Shown: piece by piece, positions 1-6,490 of the stretch | How the letters are laid out: the number at the start of each line of letters is the position of its first letter | Numbering within the stretch: the first letter of the stretch is position 1 | Source of the DNA: Candidatus Sumerlaeia bacterium | GTDB lineage: Bacteria > Sumerlaeota > Sumerlaeia > JADFCW01 | Assembly (NCBI GenBank): GCA_026415575.1 | Contig: JAOAGV010000010.1 | Span: 16,151-70,820 of the forward strand | DNA length: 54,670 nt | Direction of reading: 5' to 3' | Translations under genes and position numbers: made by a program | Notes under the pieces: generated by a model | Told to the model about the DNA's origin: nothing | What the model saw: only the letters and a program-made list of their open reading frames with translations | The model's database searches: none

Positions 1-80
1 ATAGGCCTTTTGCGTAGATCATGGCTAAATATGCTCTAACCCCGGTCCACGCGTGCCCGCGTTGCTCGCTTCTCGATGGC

Positions 81-1335
81 GAGGTTCTTCTTTGCCCTTG
101 AAAGGGCACGCTAACGACGGCGGCGGCCAACGCTAGGGCGCCCTTTCAGGGCTTGCCAACCTAAATTGCGATTTTTCCCAGGGCGTTGCCCTGGGCTAAA
201 GTAGATGGCCCTTTCAGGGCCGATGGTGGTTGGCTATATCGGATCTTGCAGATGGCGCCGATGCCCCTTTCAGGGCCGATGGTGGTTGGCTATATCGGAT
301 CTTGCAGATGGCGCCGATGCCCCTTTCTGGGCTTGCCAACTTCGATTGCGGTTTTCCTAGGGCGTTGCCCTGGGCTAAAGCAGATGGCCCTTTCAAGGCC
401 CTAAAGTTTCACTATCTTATGACGTAGATAACCATCCCAGGGCGTTGCCTTGGGCTAAAGCAGATGGCCCTTTCAGGGCCCTGAAGTTTTGCTATCTCAT
501 GACGTAGATAGCCGCCGATTTCAATGACCCTTTCAAGGCCAATGATATTTGTGTATGCGATACGGCTTTTCCATGAGTTAAAAGAAGAGGCCCTTTCTGG
601 GCTTTTTATGTCGGGATAGTCGGATACCACGCTGCGTAACGAAACGTTTCAGCAATTCGGATTTTTTGGCCCTGAAGGGGCGAACTAATCTAGCCAAAAG
701 CAAAACCTTTGAAACGGTCCAGCAATTCGTGTTTTATAGCCAGCCCTGAAGGGGCGAACTAATCTAGCCCAGGGCAACGCCCTGGGAAATGGTTCCGCCC
801 CCAAGTTATAAAGCCCTGTAAGGGCGCGCTAACGACGGCGGCGGCCAACGCGAGAGCGCCCTTTTAGGGCTTCATTACCTTGATTGCGATGTTTTCCCAG
901 GACGTTGCCCTGGGCTAAAGTAGATGGCCCTTTCAGGGCCGATGGTGGTTGGCTATATCGGATCTTGCAGATGGCAGCGATGCCCCTTTCGGAGCTTGCC
1001 AACCTCGATTGCGGTTTTTGCAGGACGTTGCCTTGGGCTAAAATGGATGGCCCTTTCAGGGCCTAGGAAGTCTTGCTGTGTCATGGTGCAGATAGCCGCC
1101 GATTTCAATGACCGGTTCAAGGCCAATGATATTTGTGTATGCGATACGGATAGCCGCTGATTTCAATGGCCCTTTCAGGGCAAATGTATTTGTGTATGTG
1201 ATACGGCGTTTCCTTGGGCCAAATTAGATGGCCCTTTCAGGGCTTCTGATGTTTGGCTACATCGGAATTGGAAAATAACTGCGGTGGCGATATGGCCCTT
1301 CAGGGCCTCGGCGATGGCCCTTTCAGGGCCGGAAT
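81..1335. repeat. Field of interspersed palindromic repeats; no gene
   Basis: This stretch is built from two kinds of short palindrome that alternate. One is GGCCCT-TTC-AGGGCC and variants; the other is CCCAGGGC-GTT-GCCCTGGG followed by CTAAAG. They are joined by recurring linker words. A whole segment recurs: the word beginning GCTAACGACGGCGGCGGCC is found near 111 and again near 829, each followed by the same order of palindromes, so roughly 718 bp has been imperfectly duplicated. A further pair of copies of a GGGGCGAACTAATCTAGCC word lies near 678 and 749. Open frames here come from the repeats and have no coding character. The palindromes resemble REP-type elements, which in other bacteria are spread by RAYT transposases; no transposase is present in this window. 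Confidence 0.85.
211..326. repeat. Tandem 56-bp repeat, two copies
   Basis: Two adjacent copies of a 56-bp unit start at about 215 and 271. Each contains the CAGGGCCGATGG word and a GGTTGGCTATATCGGATC word. A third, partly diverged copy lies near 934-990 in the duplicated half of the repeat field, with GGCAGCGATG in place of GGCGCCGATG. The near-identity of the first two copies points to recent duplication. Confidence 0.85.
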
Positions 1336-1373
1336 AAAGTTTCACGGATTGAAAACCCAATTCCCTTGTCCAT

Positions 1374-1442
1374 ATGCCCCTGTGTGTATTGTCTATATGC
1401 CTCCGTGCGGATTGTTCTTATGTCCCTGTGCGCATTGCTTTG
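1374..1442. repeat. Three degenerate copies of a 23-bp unit
   Basis: Units begin with ATG at 1374, 1397 and 1420. Each reads roughly ATG-CC-CCTGTG-CG-ATTGTCT with several substitutions. The 23-bp period is not a multiple of three, so the array is not coding. It differs in sequence from the palindromic field just upstream. Confidence 0.65.
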
Positions 1443-1562
1443 GTTGTGGCCAAAGGCTGCGTTAGAAGGGTCTTTGGGAGTGCGCCGGGTCCCAAACCGC
1501 TGTCCCTGCCGGCCGGACTCTGCAAACCCCAAAGGTGCTCGGTTTTTTTTGTAAAAAGGTTC

Positions 1563-1568
1563 TTGACA
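1563..1568 (+). promoter_or_regulatory. Possible -35 box of the lysine operon promoter
   Basis: A perfect TTGACA lies 56 bases before the leader ORF start. No good -10 box follows at 16-18 bases; the best A/T-rich match, GATACC at 1590-1595, is 21 bases away. The position is right for a promoter serving the leader and homocitrate synthase, but only the -35 half is convincing. Confidence 0.3.
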
Positions 1569-1623
1569 GACGCCAATGTAAGCCGCACGGATACCGCTTG
1601 TTTTTTTCAAAGGAACCTAAACC

Positions 1624-1701
1624 GTGAACGTGAATTTTTTGACAGCAAAGGAGAAACCGAGCGGCATAAAGAAGCGCCGTCCGATCATCGGGCGGCGGTG
1701 A
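1624..1701 (+). CDS. Putative leader peptide for lysine attenuation (25 codons)
   Basis: A 25-codon ORF starts with GTG and ends with TGA at 1699. An AAGGA Shine-Dalgarno sequence at 1610-1614 lies nine bases upstream of the start. The peptide holds four lysines, two of them adjacent (codons at 1669-1674), followed at once by two arginines, and it ends in two more arginines. The Lys-Lys codons sit directly before the first hairpin of the attenuator at 1675-1697, which is where a stalled ribosome would mask the left arm of that hairpin. This matches the classic layout of amino-acid leader peptides (trp, his, thr operons). That it senses lysyl-tRNA is inferred from the codons and from the downstream lysine genes. 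It is too small for ordinary gene callers and has no expected homologues. Confidence 0.6.
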   Translation: MNVNFLTAKEKPSGIKKRRPIIGRR

Positions 1702-1785
1702 CCCTGCTCTGTTTTTTGATTGCAGAAAGACCCGGAACCACGAAGCATTCACCCGCCGCCCTGCATGACGGCGGGGTTTCTTTTT
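1675..1785 (+). promoter_or_regulatory. Candidate transcription attenuator of the lysine operon
   Basis: Three mutually exclusive pairings can be read. Hairpin 1:2 pairs 1675-1684 with 1688-1697 (CGCCG/CGGCG outside, CCGA/TCGG inside). Hairpin 3:4 is the intrinsic terminator at 1752-1775. The alternative 2:3 pairs GGGCGGCGGTG at 1690-1700 with CACCCGCCGCCC at 1750-1761, eleven base pairs with one bulged C. A ribosome stalled on the Lys codons at 1669-1674 would block arm 1, allow 2:3, and prevent the terminator from forming, so homocitrate synthase would be made when charged lysyl-tRNA is low. The pairings are seen directly; the regulation is inferred. Confidence 0.6.
1752..1785 (+). terminator. 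Intrinsic terminator upstream of homocitrate synthase
   Basis: A perfect 7-bp G+C stem (CCCGCCG at 1752-1758 with CGGCGGG at 1769-1775) with a 10-base loop is followed by TTTCTTTTT. It stands 32 bases before the homocitrate synthase start codon, where a simple end-of-operon terminator would make no sense because no gene lies upstream. Its place fits a conditional terminator. Confidence 0.75.
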
Positions 1786-1816
1786 GCCCAACAACTTTTT
1801 TGGGGGGAGCACAGCC

Positions 1817-3016
1817 ATGGCTATTGGCGCTTTCAGCATCGTTGATACCACCCTGCGCGAGGGCGAGCAGTTCGCTTATGCGCGATTTACCACCAAGGAC
1901 AAACAGGACATTGCCCGCGCGCTCGATGCCCTCGGCGTCGAATACATCGAGTTGAGTTCGCCGGCCTCGTCGCCGATCAGCGTGCAGGACACCAAGCTGC
2001 TGCTGGACTTGGGCTTGCGGGCCAAAATCGTCCCCCATCTGCGCTGCGATCGAAAAGACATTTCGCTGGCGCTGGATTGCGGCGTGCGCGTCATTCACAT
2101 GATGTTCGGCACCTCGGCGCAGTTGCAAATGTTCAGCCATGGCAAAACGATAGACTTTATCGCGGCGCGCGCCGCCGAAATGACCCGGTTCTGCAAGGAC
2201 GAGGGCTGCGAGGTCCGGTTCAGCGGCGAGGATGCCTTCCGCAGCCGCATGGAAGACCTCGACCGTGTTTTTGATACTGTCGTCGAGGCCGGCGTGGACC
2301 GAATCGGCCTGCCCGACACCGTCGGCCGCGCCACCCCCTTCGAGGTTCACGAGGTCGTGTCGCGTTTTCGAAAACGTTATCCGGGCATCCAAATCGAGTT
2401 TCACTGCCACAACGACACCGGCTGTGCGATTGCCAACGCGTGGGCGGCTCTCGAAGCGGGCGCCACGCACATCAATACAACCGTCCTCGGTATTGGCGAA
2501 CGGAACGGCATCACTCCCTTGGGCGGCCTGATCGCCCGGCTCTATGCCATTGACCGTTCACTGGTGACAAAGTACAACCTGAAGCAGCTGAAGCCGCTGG
2601 ACGAACTGGTGGCGTCCAAAGTCGGCATTTCCATTCCGTTCAACAACCCGCTGACCAGTCCCACGGCGTTTTATCACCGGGCCGGCATTCATACCAACGC
2701 CATCCTGCGGGCGCCGGAAAGCTACGAAATTTTCAACCTCGACGATTTTGGCTTGACCCGCACGCTTGACCGCGCGCATCGGTTGATCGGTAAGAACGTA
2801 ATCAAATCCCGTGCGGCAGAATTGGGATTGACGCTCAGCGAGGACCTCCTCTACGAAATCACATGGGAAATCAAGACCATGAGCGACCAGGAGCGGCTGA
2901 CGCCTGAATTTGTGGACAACCTGTTGCGCGACGCCGCTGCCGGTCGTTTCCGCTCCTCCATGCGTTTTACGCATGAGGGCTCCACTATACCGAATTCCCT
3001 TCACAAGGAGAAATGA
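1817..3016 (+). CDS. lys20: Homocitrate synthase (alpha-aminoadipate lysine pathway)
   Basis: Condenses 2-oxoglutarate with acetyl-CoA to homocitrate, the first step of lysine synthesis through alpha-aminoadipate. The 399-residue protein is a DRE-TIM metallolyase: DTTLREGEQ at residues 10-18 supplies the Arg and first metal Asp, HCHND at 196-200 the metal-binding His pair, and GIGERNG at 225-231 the second signature. The GERNGITPLGG form is typical of the Thermus-type homocitrate synthases rather than of isopropylmalate synthases, and no LeuA C-terminal regulatory domain is present. The ATG at 1817 follows a GGGGGGAG ribosome site; an in-frame upstream start at 1784 lies in the terminator tail and is rejected. 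lysW begins two bases after the stop, which supports the assignment. Sensitivity to lysine feedback cannot be judged from the sequence. Confidence 0.9.
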   Translation: MAIGAFSIVDTTLREGEQFAYARFTTKDKQDIARALDALGVEYIELSSPASSPISVQDTKLLLDLGLRAKIVPHLRCDRKDISLALDCGVRVIHMMFGTSAQLQMFSHGKTIDFIAARAAEMTRFCKDEGCEVRFSGEDAFRSRMEDLDRVFDTVVEAGVDRIGLPDTVGRATPFEVHEVVSRFRKRYPGIQIEFHCHNDTGCAIANAWAALEAGATHINTTVLGIGERNGITPLGGLIARLYAIDRSLVTKYNLKQLKPLDELVASKVGISIPFNNPLTSPTAFYHRAGIHTNAILRAPESYEIFNLDDFGLTRTLDRAHRLIGKNVIKSRAAELGLTLSEDLLYEITWEIKTMSDQERLTPEFVDNLLRDAAAGRFRSSMRFTHEGSTIPNSLHKEK

Positions 3017-3018
3017 CC

Positions 3019-3186
3019 ATGCCGAACTTTATCTGCCCCGTCTGCGAAGCCGAACTGGAGTTCGACGGCGTCGAGGAAGGCGAAATCGTCGTGTGCGACG
3101 ATTGCAGTGCCGAACTCGAAATCGTCAGCCTTGAACCTCCCCAACTGGCCGAGGCCCCCGAAGAGGAAGAAGACTGGGGACAATAA
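3019..3186 (+). CDS. lysW: LysW amino-group carrier protein, C-terminal Gln variant
   Basis: A 55-residue acidic carrier protein. In Thermus and Sulfolobus the C-terminal Glu of LysW is joined by an isopeptide bond to the amino group of alpha-aminoadipate (or glutamate), so that intermediates stay protein-bound through LysX, LysZ, LysY and later enzymes. The zinc knuckle is intact: CPVC near residue 6 and CDDC near residue 27. The tail is rich in Glu and ends EEEEDWGQ. The family tail is EDWGE, so the acceptor Glu is replaced by Gln (codon CAA, 3181-3183, directly before TAA). The gene starts two bases after the homocitrate synthase stop, so the two are probably co-translated. Either the Gln is deamidated before use, or it is a sequencing error or genuine divergence. 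Confidence 0.9.
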   Translation: MPNFICPVCEAELEFDGVEEGEIVVCDDCSAELEIVSLEPPQLAEAPEEEEDWGQ

Positions 3187-3268
3187 GAACGGCTGTTGCG
3201 GGAACCGGAGCCGCCGGGTGGCGCGCACACAGTGCTTTTGCGAACGGACCAAAGCGACATTTAAGGAG

Positions 3269-3310
3269 CAAAAGGACTTCAAGGACTGACAAAGTCCTGC
3301 GTCCCTTTTG
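3269..3310 (+). repeat. Nested hairpin between lysW and lysX
   Basis: An inner stem AGGACT (3282-3287) / AGTCCT (3293-3298) lies within an outer imperfect stem AAAAGGAC (3270-3277) / GTCCCTTTT (3301-3309). No T-run follows, so this is not an obvious terminator. It may be an RNA-processing or stability element, or a REP-like remnant, in the 190-base gap between lysW and lysX. Confidence 0.4.
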
Positions 3311-3376
3311 TCCCAGATGTACTTTCTATCCATTTTCGTATGCAGTCGCCAACTCAAGCATGAAGGGAATCCCATC

Positions 3377-4228
3377 ATGAAAATCGGCATTCTCCTTTCG
3401 CAAGTGCGCAAGGAAGAAAAACTGCTCTTCGAGGAGTTCGAACGGCGCGGTGTCCCCTATGACCGCCTTGACGACCGCGAGATCATTTTTGATCTCCACC
3501 GCAAAGATTTTTCCCACTACGACGTCGTCGTCGAGCGCTGCATCAACCACTCGCGCGCGCTCCACGCCCTGCTGATTCTCAATATGCAGGGCGTCAAAAC
3601 AGTCAATTCATATGAAGTCGCCTCGGTCTGTGGCGACAAGCTCAACACCACGGTCCATCTCATCAAGGCCGGCATCCCCTGTCCACCCAACTTTGTCGCA
3701 TTCACCGAAGAATCGGCCCTGAAGGCCATCGAAACGATGGGCTATCCGGTGGTCCTCAAGCCGGCCGTCGGGTCGTGGGGGCGGCTTCTGTCGAAGGTCA
3801 ACGACCGCGAGGCTGCCGAGGCCATCCTCGAGCACAAGACGGTGCTCGGCTCGTATCATCATTCGATCTTCTACATCCAGAAATATGTCGAAAAGCGGGG
3901 GCGCGACATCCGGTCGTTTGTCGTGGGCGACCAAACCATCTGTGCCATTTATCGCGAGTCGCCCCACTGGATCACCAACACCGCCCGCGGGGGCATGGCG
4001 ACCAATTGCCCCGTGACCGACGAACTCAACGACATCAGCGTGCGGGCGGCGCGCGCGGTTGGCGGCGGCGTGGTGGCCATTGACATTTTCGAGACCGACG
4101 CCGGCCTCATGGTCAACGAGGTCAACTACACCATGGAGTTCCGCAACAGCATTCTTCCGACCGGTGTCAACATCCCGGAAAAGATCGTGGATTACGTGCT
4201 CGACGTGGCGGAAGGGAGAAACAAGTAG
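3377..4228 (+). CDS. lysX: LysX, LysW-aminoadipate (or glutamate) ligase
   Basis: An ATP-grasp ligase of the RimK family that joins the substrate amino group to the C-terminal Glu of LysW. The 283-residue protein shows the ATP-grasp core: [12 protein letters not shown] for the nucleotide-binding strand and loop, a [10 protein letters not shown] segment where LysX and ArgX enzymes recognise substrate, and NEVNYTMEF near the C-terminus for the magnesium-binding Glu and Asn. The ATG at 3377 follows a GAAGGGA ribosome site; an in-frame upstream start at 3308 lies in unlikely sequence and is rejected. Position after lysW and homocitrate synthase favours a lysine role. Some archaeal LysX enzymes accept both aminoadipate and glutamate, and this cannot be settled here. 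Confidence 0.9.
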   Translation: MKIGILLSQVRKEEKLLFEEFERRGVPYDRLDDREIIFDLHRKDFSHYDVVVERCINHSRALHALLILNMQGVKTVNSYEVASVCGDKLNTTVHLIKAGIPCPPNFVAFTEESALKAIETMGYPVVLKPAVGSWGRLLSKVNDREAAEAILEHKTVLGSYHHSIFYIQKYVEKRGRDIRSFVVGDQTICAIYRESPHWITNTARGGMATNCPVTDELNDISVRAARAVGGGVVAIDIFETDAGLMVNEVNYTMEFRNSILPTGVNIPEKIVDYVLDVAEGRNK

Positions 4229-4235
4229 AAACCTC

Positions 4236-4421
4236 AACCACGGATTTTACAGATTTTCACAGATTCGAAAAACACTTTTCGACCTTTCGATAGAAGGCTA
4301 AAAGCAAAGAACGATGGGCAATAGTGTTTTCGTCTGAATTTCCATTACACCTGCATCATACTGATAATCGAAATCCCAAAAGCCGTTATCTGATCTACGA
4401 AAACCTGTGAAATCCGTGGTT
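4236..4421. repeat. Long-spaced inverted repeat in the lysX-lysY gap
   Basis: The arm AACCACGGATTTTACAG at 4236-4252 matches, in inverse complement, CTGTGAAATCCGTGGTT at 4405-4421 at 16 of 17 positions. About 150 bases of A+T-richer sequence lie between. Only non-coding sequence is seen inside. The layout resembles a small non-autonomous element or its remnant. Confidence 0.5.
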
Positions 4422-4425
4422 TGGA

Positions 4426-4454
4426 TTGCAAAGACAGCCTTCTCGAAATACAAA
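4426..4454 (+). promoter_or_regulatory. Possible promoter for lysY
   Basis: TTGCAA (4426-4431), a 17-base spacer and TACAAA (4449-4454) give four of six matches in each box. The predicted start of transcription, near 4461, would leave about 20 bases before the lysY start codon, which has an AAAGGA ribosome site. If real, lysY and the genes after it can be transcribed apart from the attenuator-controlled first genes. Confidence 0.4.
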
Positions 4455-4480
4455 CCTGATCCAAAACGAAAGGAATCGGA

Positions 4481-5527
4481 ATGAGCGACAAACTGAAAGT
4501 CTCCATCGTTGGTGCCTCCGGATACGCCGGCGGCGAACTGCTTCGCATCCTGATGTTCCATCCCCACGTCGAGCTCAAACAAGCCTCGTCCGAGAGCCAT
4601 CCCGGCCGGCCGGTCCACAGCGTCCATGCCAACCTGCGCGGCCTCCTGCCGATGAAATACTGCAAGTATGACGAGCTCGAGGACGCCGACATTATTTTCG
4701 CCGCCGTGCCGCACCACGTCAGCATGAAGATCATGCCGGCGCTTCGCACGAAGGCCAAGAAGATCATTGATCTCAGCGCAGACTTCCGCCTGCGCGATCC
4801 CAAACTGTACGAAGAATGGTATGGCGTGCCCCACGAGGCGCCCGACCTGTTGAAGGAGTTTGTCTATGGTGTGGTCGAGGTCAACCGGCCCAACATCATC
4901 GGCGCCGACCTTGTGGCCGGCGCCGGCTGTAATGCCACGGCCACCATTCTCGGCCTCTATCCGCTGGTCAAGGCGGGCGTTCCGATCAAACACGTTCTCG
5001 CCGACATCAAGGCCGGATCGTCCGAAGGCGGCAAAAAGCCGTCCGAGGCCTCGCATCACCCCGAGCGCGCCGGTTGCGTGCGGTCGTTCATGCCCACCGG
5101 CCACCGCCACACCGCCGAAGTGCTTCAACTGCTCGGCAGCACCGACCCGCACCTCGTGGAAATGTCCGTGACGGCCATTGACATGGTACGGGGAATTCTG
5201 GCGACCCTTCATGTCACAACCGAAACCCGGCTAACCGAAAAAGACCTCTGGAAACTGTTCCGCGATGCCTACAAGGACAGCCCGTTTATCCGCATTGTCA
5301 AAGACAAACAGGGCATCTTTCGCTATCCGGAGCCGAAGATTCTCGCCGGCTCGAATTACTGCGACGTCGGGTTCGAGGTGGACGAGCGCACGGGGCGCGT
5401 GGTGATCATCTCGGCCATAGACAACCTAATGAAAGGCGCTTCGGGCAACTGCGTGCAGGCAATGAATCTCATGTGCGGCTGGCCGGAAACCACGGCGCTG
5501 GAGTTTCCCGGCCTGCATCCGGTGTAA
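4481..5527 (+). CDS. lysY: LysY, LysW-aminoadipate semialdehyde dehydrogenase (ArgC family)
   Basis: Reduces the LysW-bound aminoadipyl phosphate to the semialdehyde with NADPH. The 348-residue protein is an ArgC homologue: the Rossmann motif GASGYAGGEL occupies residues 11-20 and the catalytic Cys is C150 in AGAGCNATA. A His-rich HHPERAGCVRSFMPTGHRHT segment follows, as in the family. Since lysW, lysX and lysZ are neighbours, the LysY assignment is preferred to plain N-acetylglutamyl-phosphate reductase (ArgC), although ArgC activity cannot be excluded. A toxin-antitoxin pair separates it from lysZ, its partner in the pathway. A likely promoter lies immediately upstream. Confidence 0.88.
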   Translation: MSDKLKVSIVGASGYAGGELLRILMFHPHVELKQASSESHPGRPVHSVHANLRGLLPMKYCKYDELEDADIIFAAVPHHVSMKIMPALRTKAKKIIDLSADFRLRDPKLYEEWYGVPHEAPDLLKEFVYGVVEVNRPNIIGADLVAGAGCNATATILGLYPLVKAGVPIKHVLADIKAGSSEGGKKPSEASHHPERAGCVRSFMPTGHRHTAEVLQLLGSTDPHLVEMSVTAIDMVRGILATLHVTTETRLTEKDLWKLFRDAYKDSPFIRIVKDKQGIFRYPEPKILAGSNYCDVGFEVDERTGRVVIISAIDNLMKGASGNCVQAMNLMCGWPETTALEFPGLHPV

Positions 5528-5722
5528 GGATGGCGGTGTTGGCTGCCCGCCGTATCGTCCTGACGAGCGACCGCCATTTTGCACAAGTGGGAATACATTT
5601 TCGCCTTGTGCGTTCGCGGCAAGATGAAATGTGGATGCGTGCCCAAGGACTGTGTTCAATATCGGCGAAAGCAAATAAATGGGCTTTTCGGCCGTCTACG
5701 CCGGCGCGGTCGCGCGGAAAAA

Positions 5723-5762
5723 TTGCGGCGATTTCACTTGCGTTGTATGACAGTTGTATGAC
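5723..5762 (+). promoter_or_regulatory. Promoter with overlapping 10-bp direct repeat before the vapBC-type pair
   Basis: TTGCGG (5723-5728), 17 bases and TATGAC (5746-5751) form a plausible promoter. The -10 box lies inside GTTGTATGAC (5742-5751), which is repeated exactly at 5753-5762, one helical turn on. Antitoxins of ribbon-helix-helix type usually repress their own promoter by binding such repeats. The binding is inferred. The remainder of 5528-5722 shows nothing recognisable. Confidence 0.42.
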
Positions 5763-5797
5763 ATTCTCCATTTCGAACAGTTGCGGGGGCGGCAACG

Positions 5798-6061
5798 ATG
5801 GGAAAGAGTGCACTTCTTACCGTTCGACTTCGGCCGGATTTGCGCAAAGAGATTGAACGATACGCTGAAGAAGACCAAACGACGGTTTCGGCTATCTGCG
5901 AGAATGCCCTGAAAGAGTTTTGCAGCCGCCGACGCCGGGAAAAAGCCCGACGCAGAAATCTCCCCCGAGCGCTTCGCGCTCTTGCCGGAATTTCCGGATG
6001 CATTTCGCACGGCCAACCGACGGATGACATTGACGACGAACTCTACGGGGCCATGCGATGA
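5798..6061 (+). CDS. Ribbon-helix-helix antitoxin (VapB-type)
   Basis: An 87-residue basic protein whose first 45 residues fit a ribbon-helix-helix DNA-binding domain: a short strand ALLTVRLRPDL, then two helices with ERYAEEDQTTVSAICENALKEF. The C-terminal half, Arg-rich then acidic (PTDDIDDELYGAMR), would be the part that wraps and neutralises the toxin. The last codons overlap the toxin start as ATGA, the usual coupling of antitoxin and toxin. It should repress its own promoter with the toxin bound. Which VapB subfamily it belongs to cannot be told by eye. The ribosome site before the ATG is weak. Confidence 0.75.
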   Translation: MGKSALLTVRLRPDLRKEIERYAEEDQTTVSAICENALKEFCSRRRREKARRRNLPRALRALAGISGCISHGQPTDDIDDELYGAMR

Positions 6062-6489
6062 GCCTTTTCCTCGATTCTTGGTTTTGGATCGCCCTGTTTG
6101 ATGCACGCGATACCGGCCATGCCTCCGCAGACCGACTCATCCGCGACGCTCTCCTGACGGGCGAGGAACTCGTTACGACAGATTACGTGCTGGACGAAAG
6201 CATCACACTGCTTTGCCGCCGCGCCGGTCCTGTCAATCCAATCAAGCCGCTTCGGGCCTTGGTGGACTTCCTTGAGTCGGCGGACATCCTGCGCGAGAGA
6301 ATTTCACCCGTCCGCTTTGCCGAGGCGCTGCGACTACGCTTCCGCTTCCATGACAAACCGGAAATCTCCTTTACCGATTTGACCAGCATGGTCGTCATGC
6401 AGGAACTTCGCATTCGTGATATCGTGACGCGCGATCGGGATTTTCTCAAAGTGAACATGGGCTTCCGATTAAGATGGGCAGAGGTGTGA
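6058..6489 (+). CDS. vapC: PIN-domain toxin, VapC-like ribonuclease
   Basis: A 143-residue PIN-domain protein, likely a magnesium-dependent endoribonuclease of VapC type. The expected acidic residues are present: D6 in FLDSWFW, D46-E47 in TDYVLDESITLL, the Asp of SFTDLTSMVVM and the Asp of VTRDRDF. The TDYVLDE form is common among PIN toxins with a ribbon-helix-helix partner. It overlaps the antitoxin by four bases, and only one base separates its stop from the lysZ start. lysZ is therefore probably translated from the toxin-antitoxin transcript as well, an unusual arrangement for a biosynthetic kinase. Confidence 0.85.
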   Translation: MSLFLDSWFWIALFDARDTGHASADRLIRDALLTGEELVTTDYVLDESITLLCRRAGPVNPIKPLRALVDFLESADILRERISPVRFAEALRLRFRFHDKPEISFTDLTSMVVMQELRIRDIVTRDRDFLKVNMGFRLRWAEV

Positions 6490-6490
6490 G

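Noticed and set aside
186..1160. Several ORFs of 60-80 codons with shared peptides such as DGPFRADGGW
   Set aside because: They are translations of the palindromic repeats in various frames, have no ribosome sites, and the same words appear in all frames.
81..1335. Possible CRISPR array
   Set aside because: Repeat units vary, spacing is irregular and the linkers are themselves repeated; no cas genes are present.
1728..1745. T-box-like word GGAACCACG before the terminator
   Set aside because: The conserved UGG of the T-box bulge reads CGG, the flanks do not match AGGGUGG, and no specifier stem is evident; leader-peptide attenuation explains the region better.
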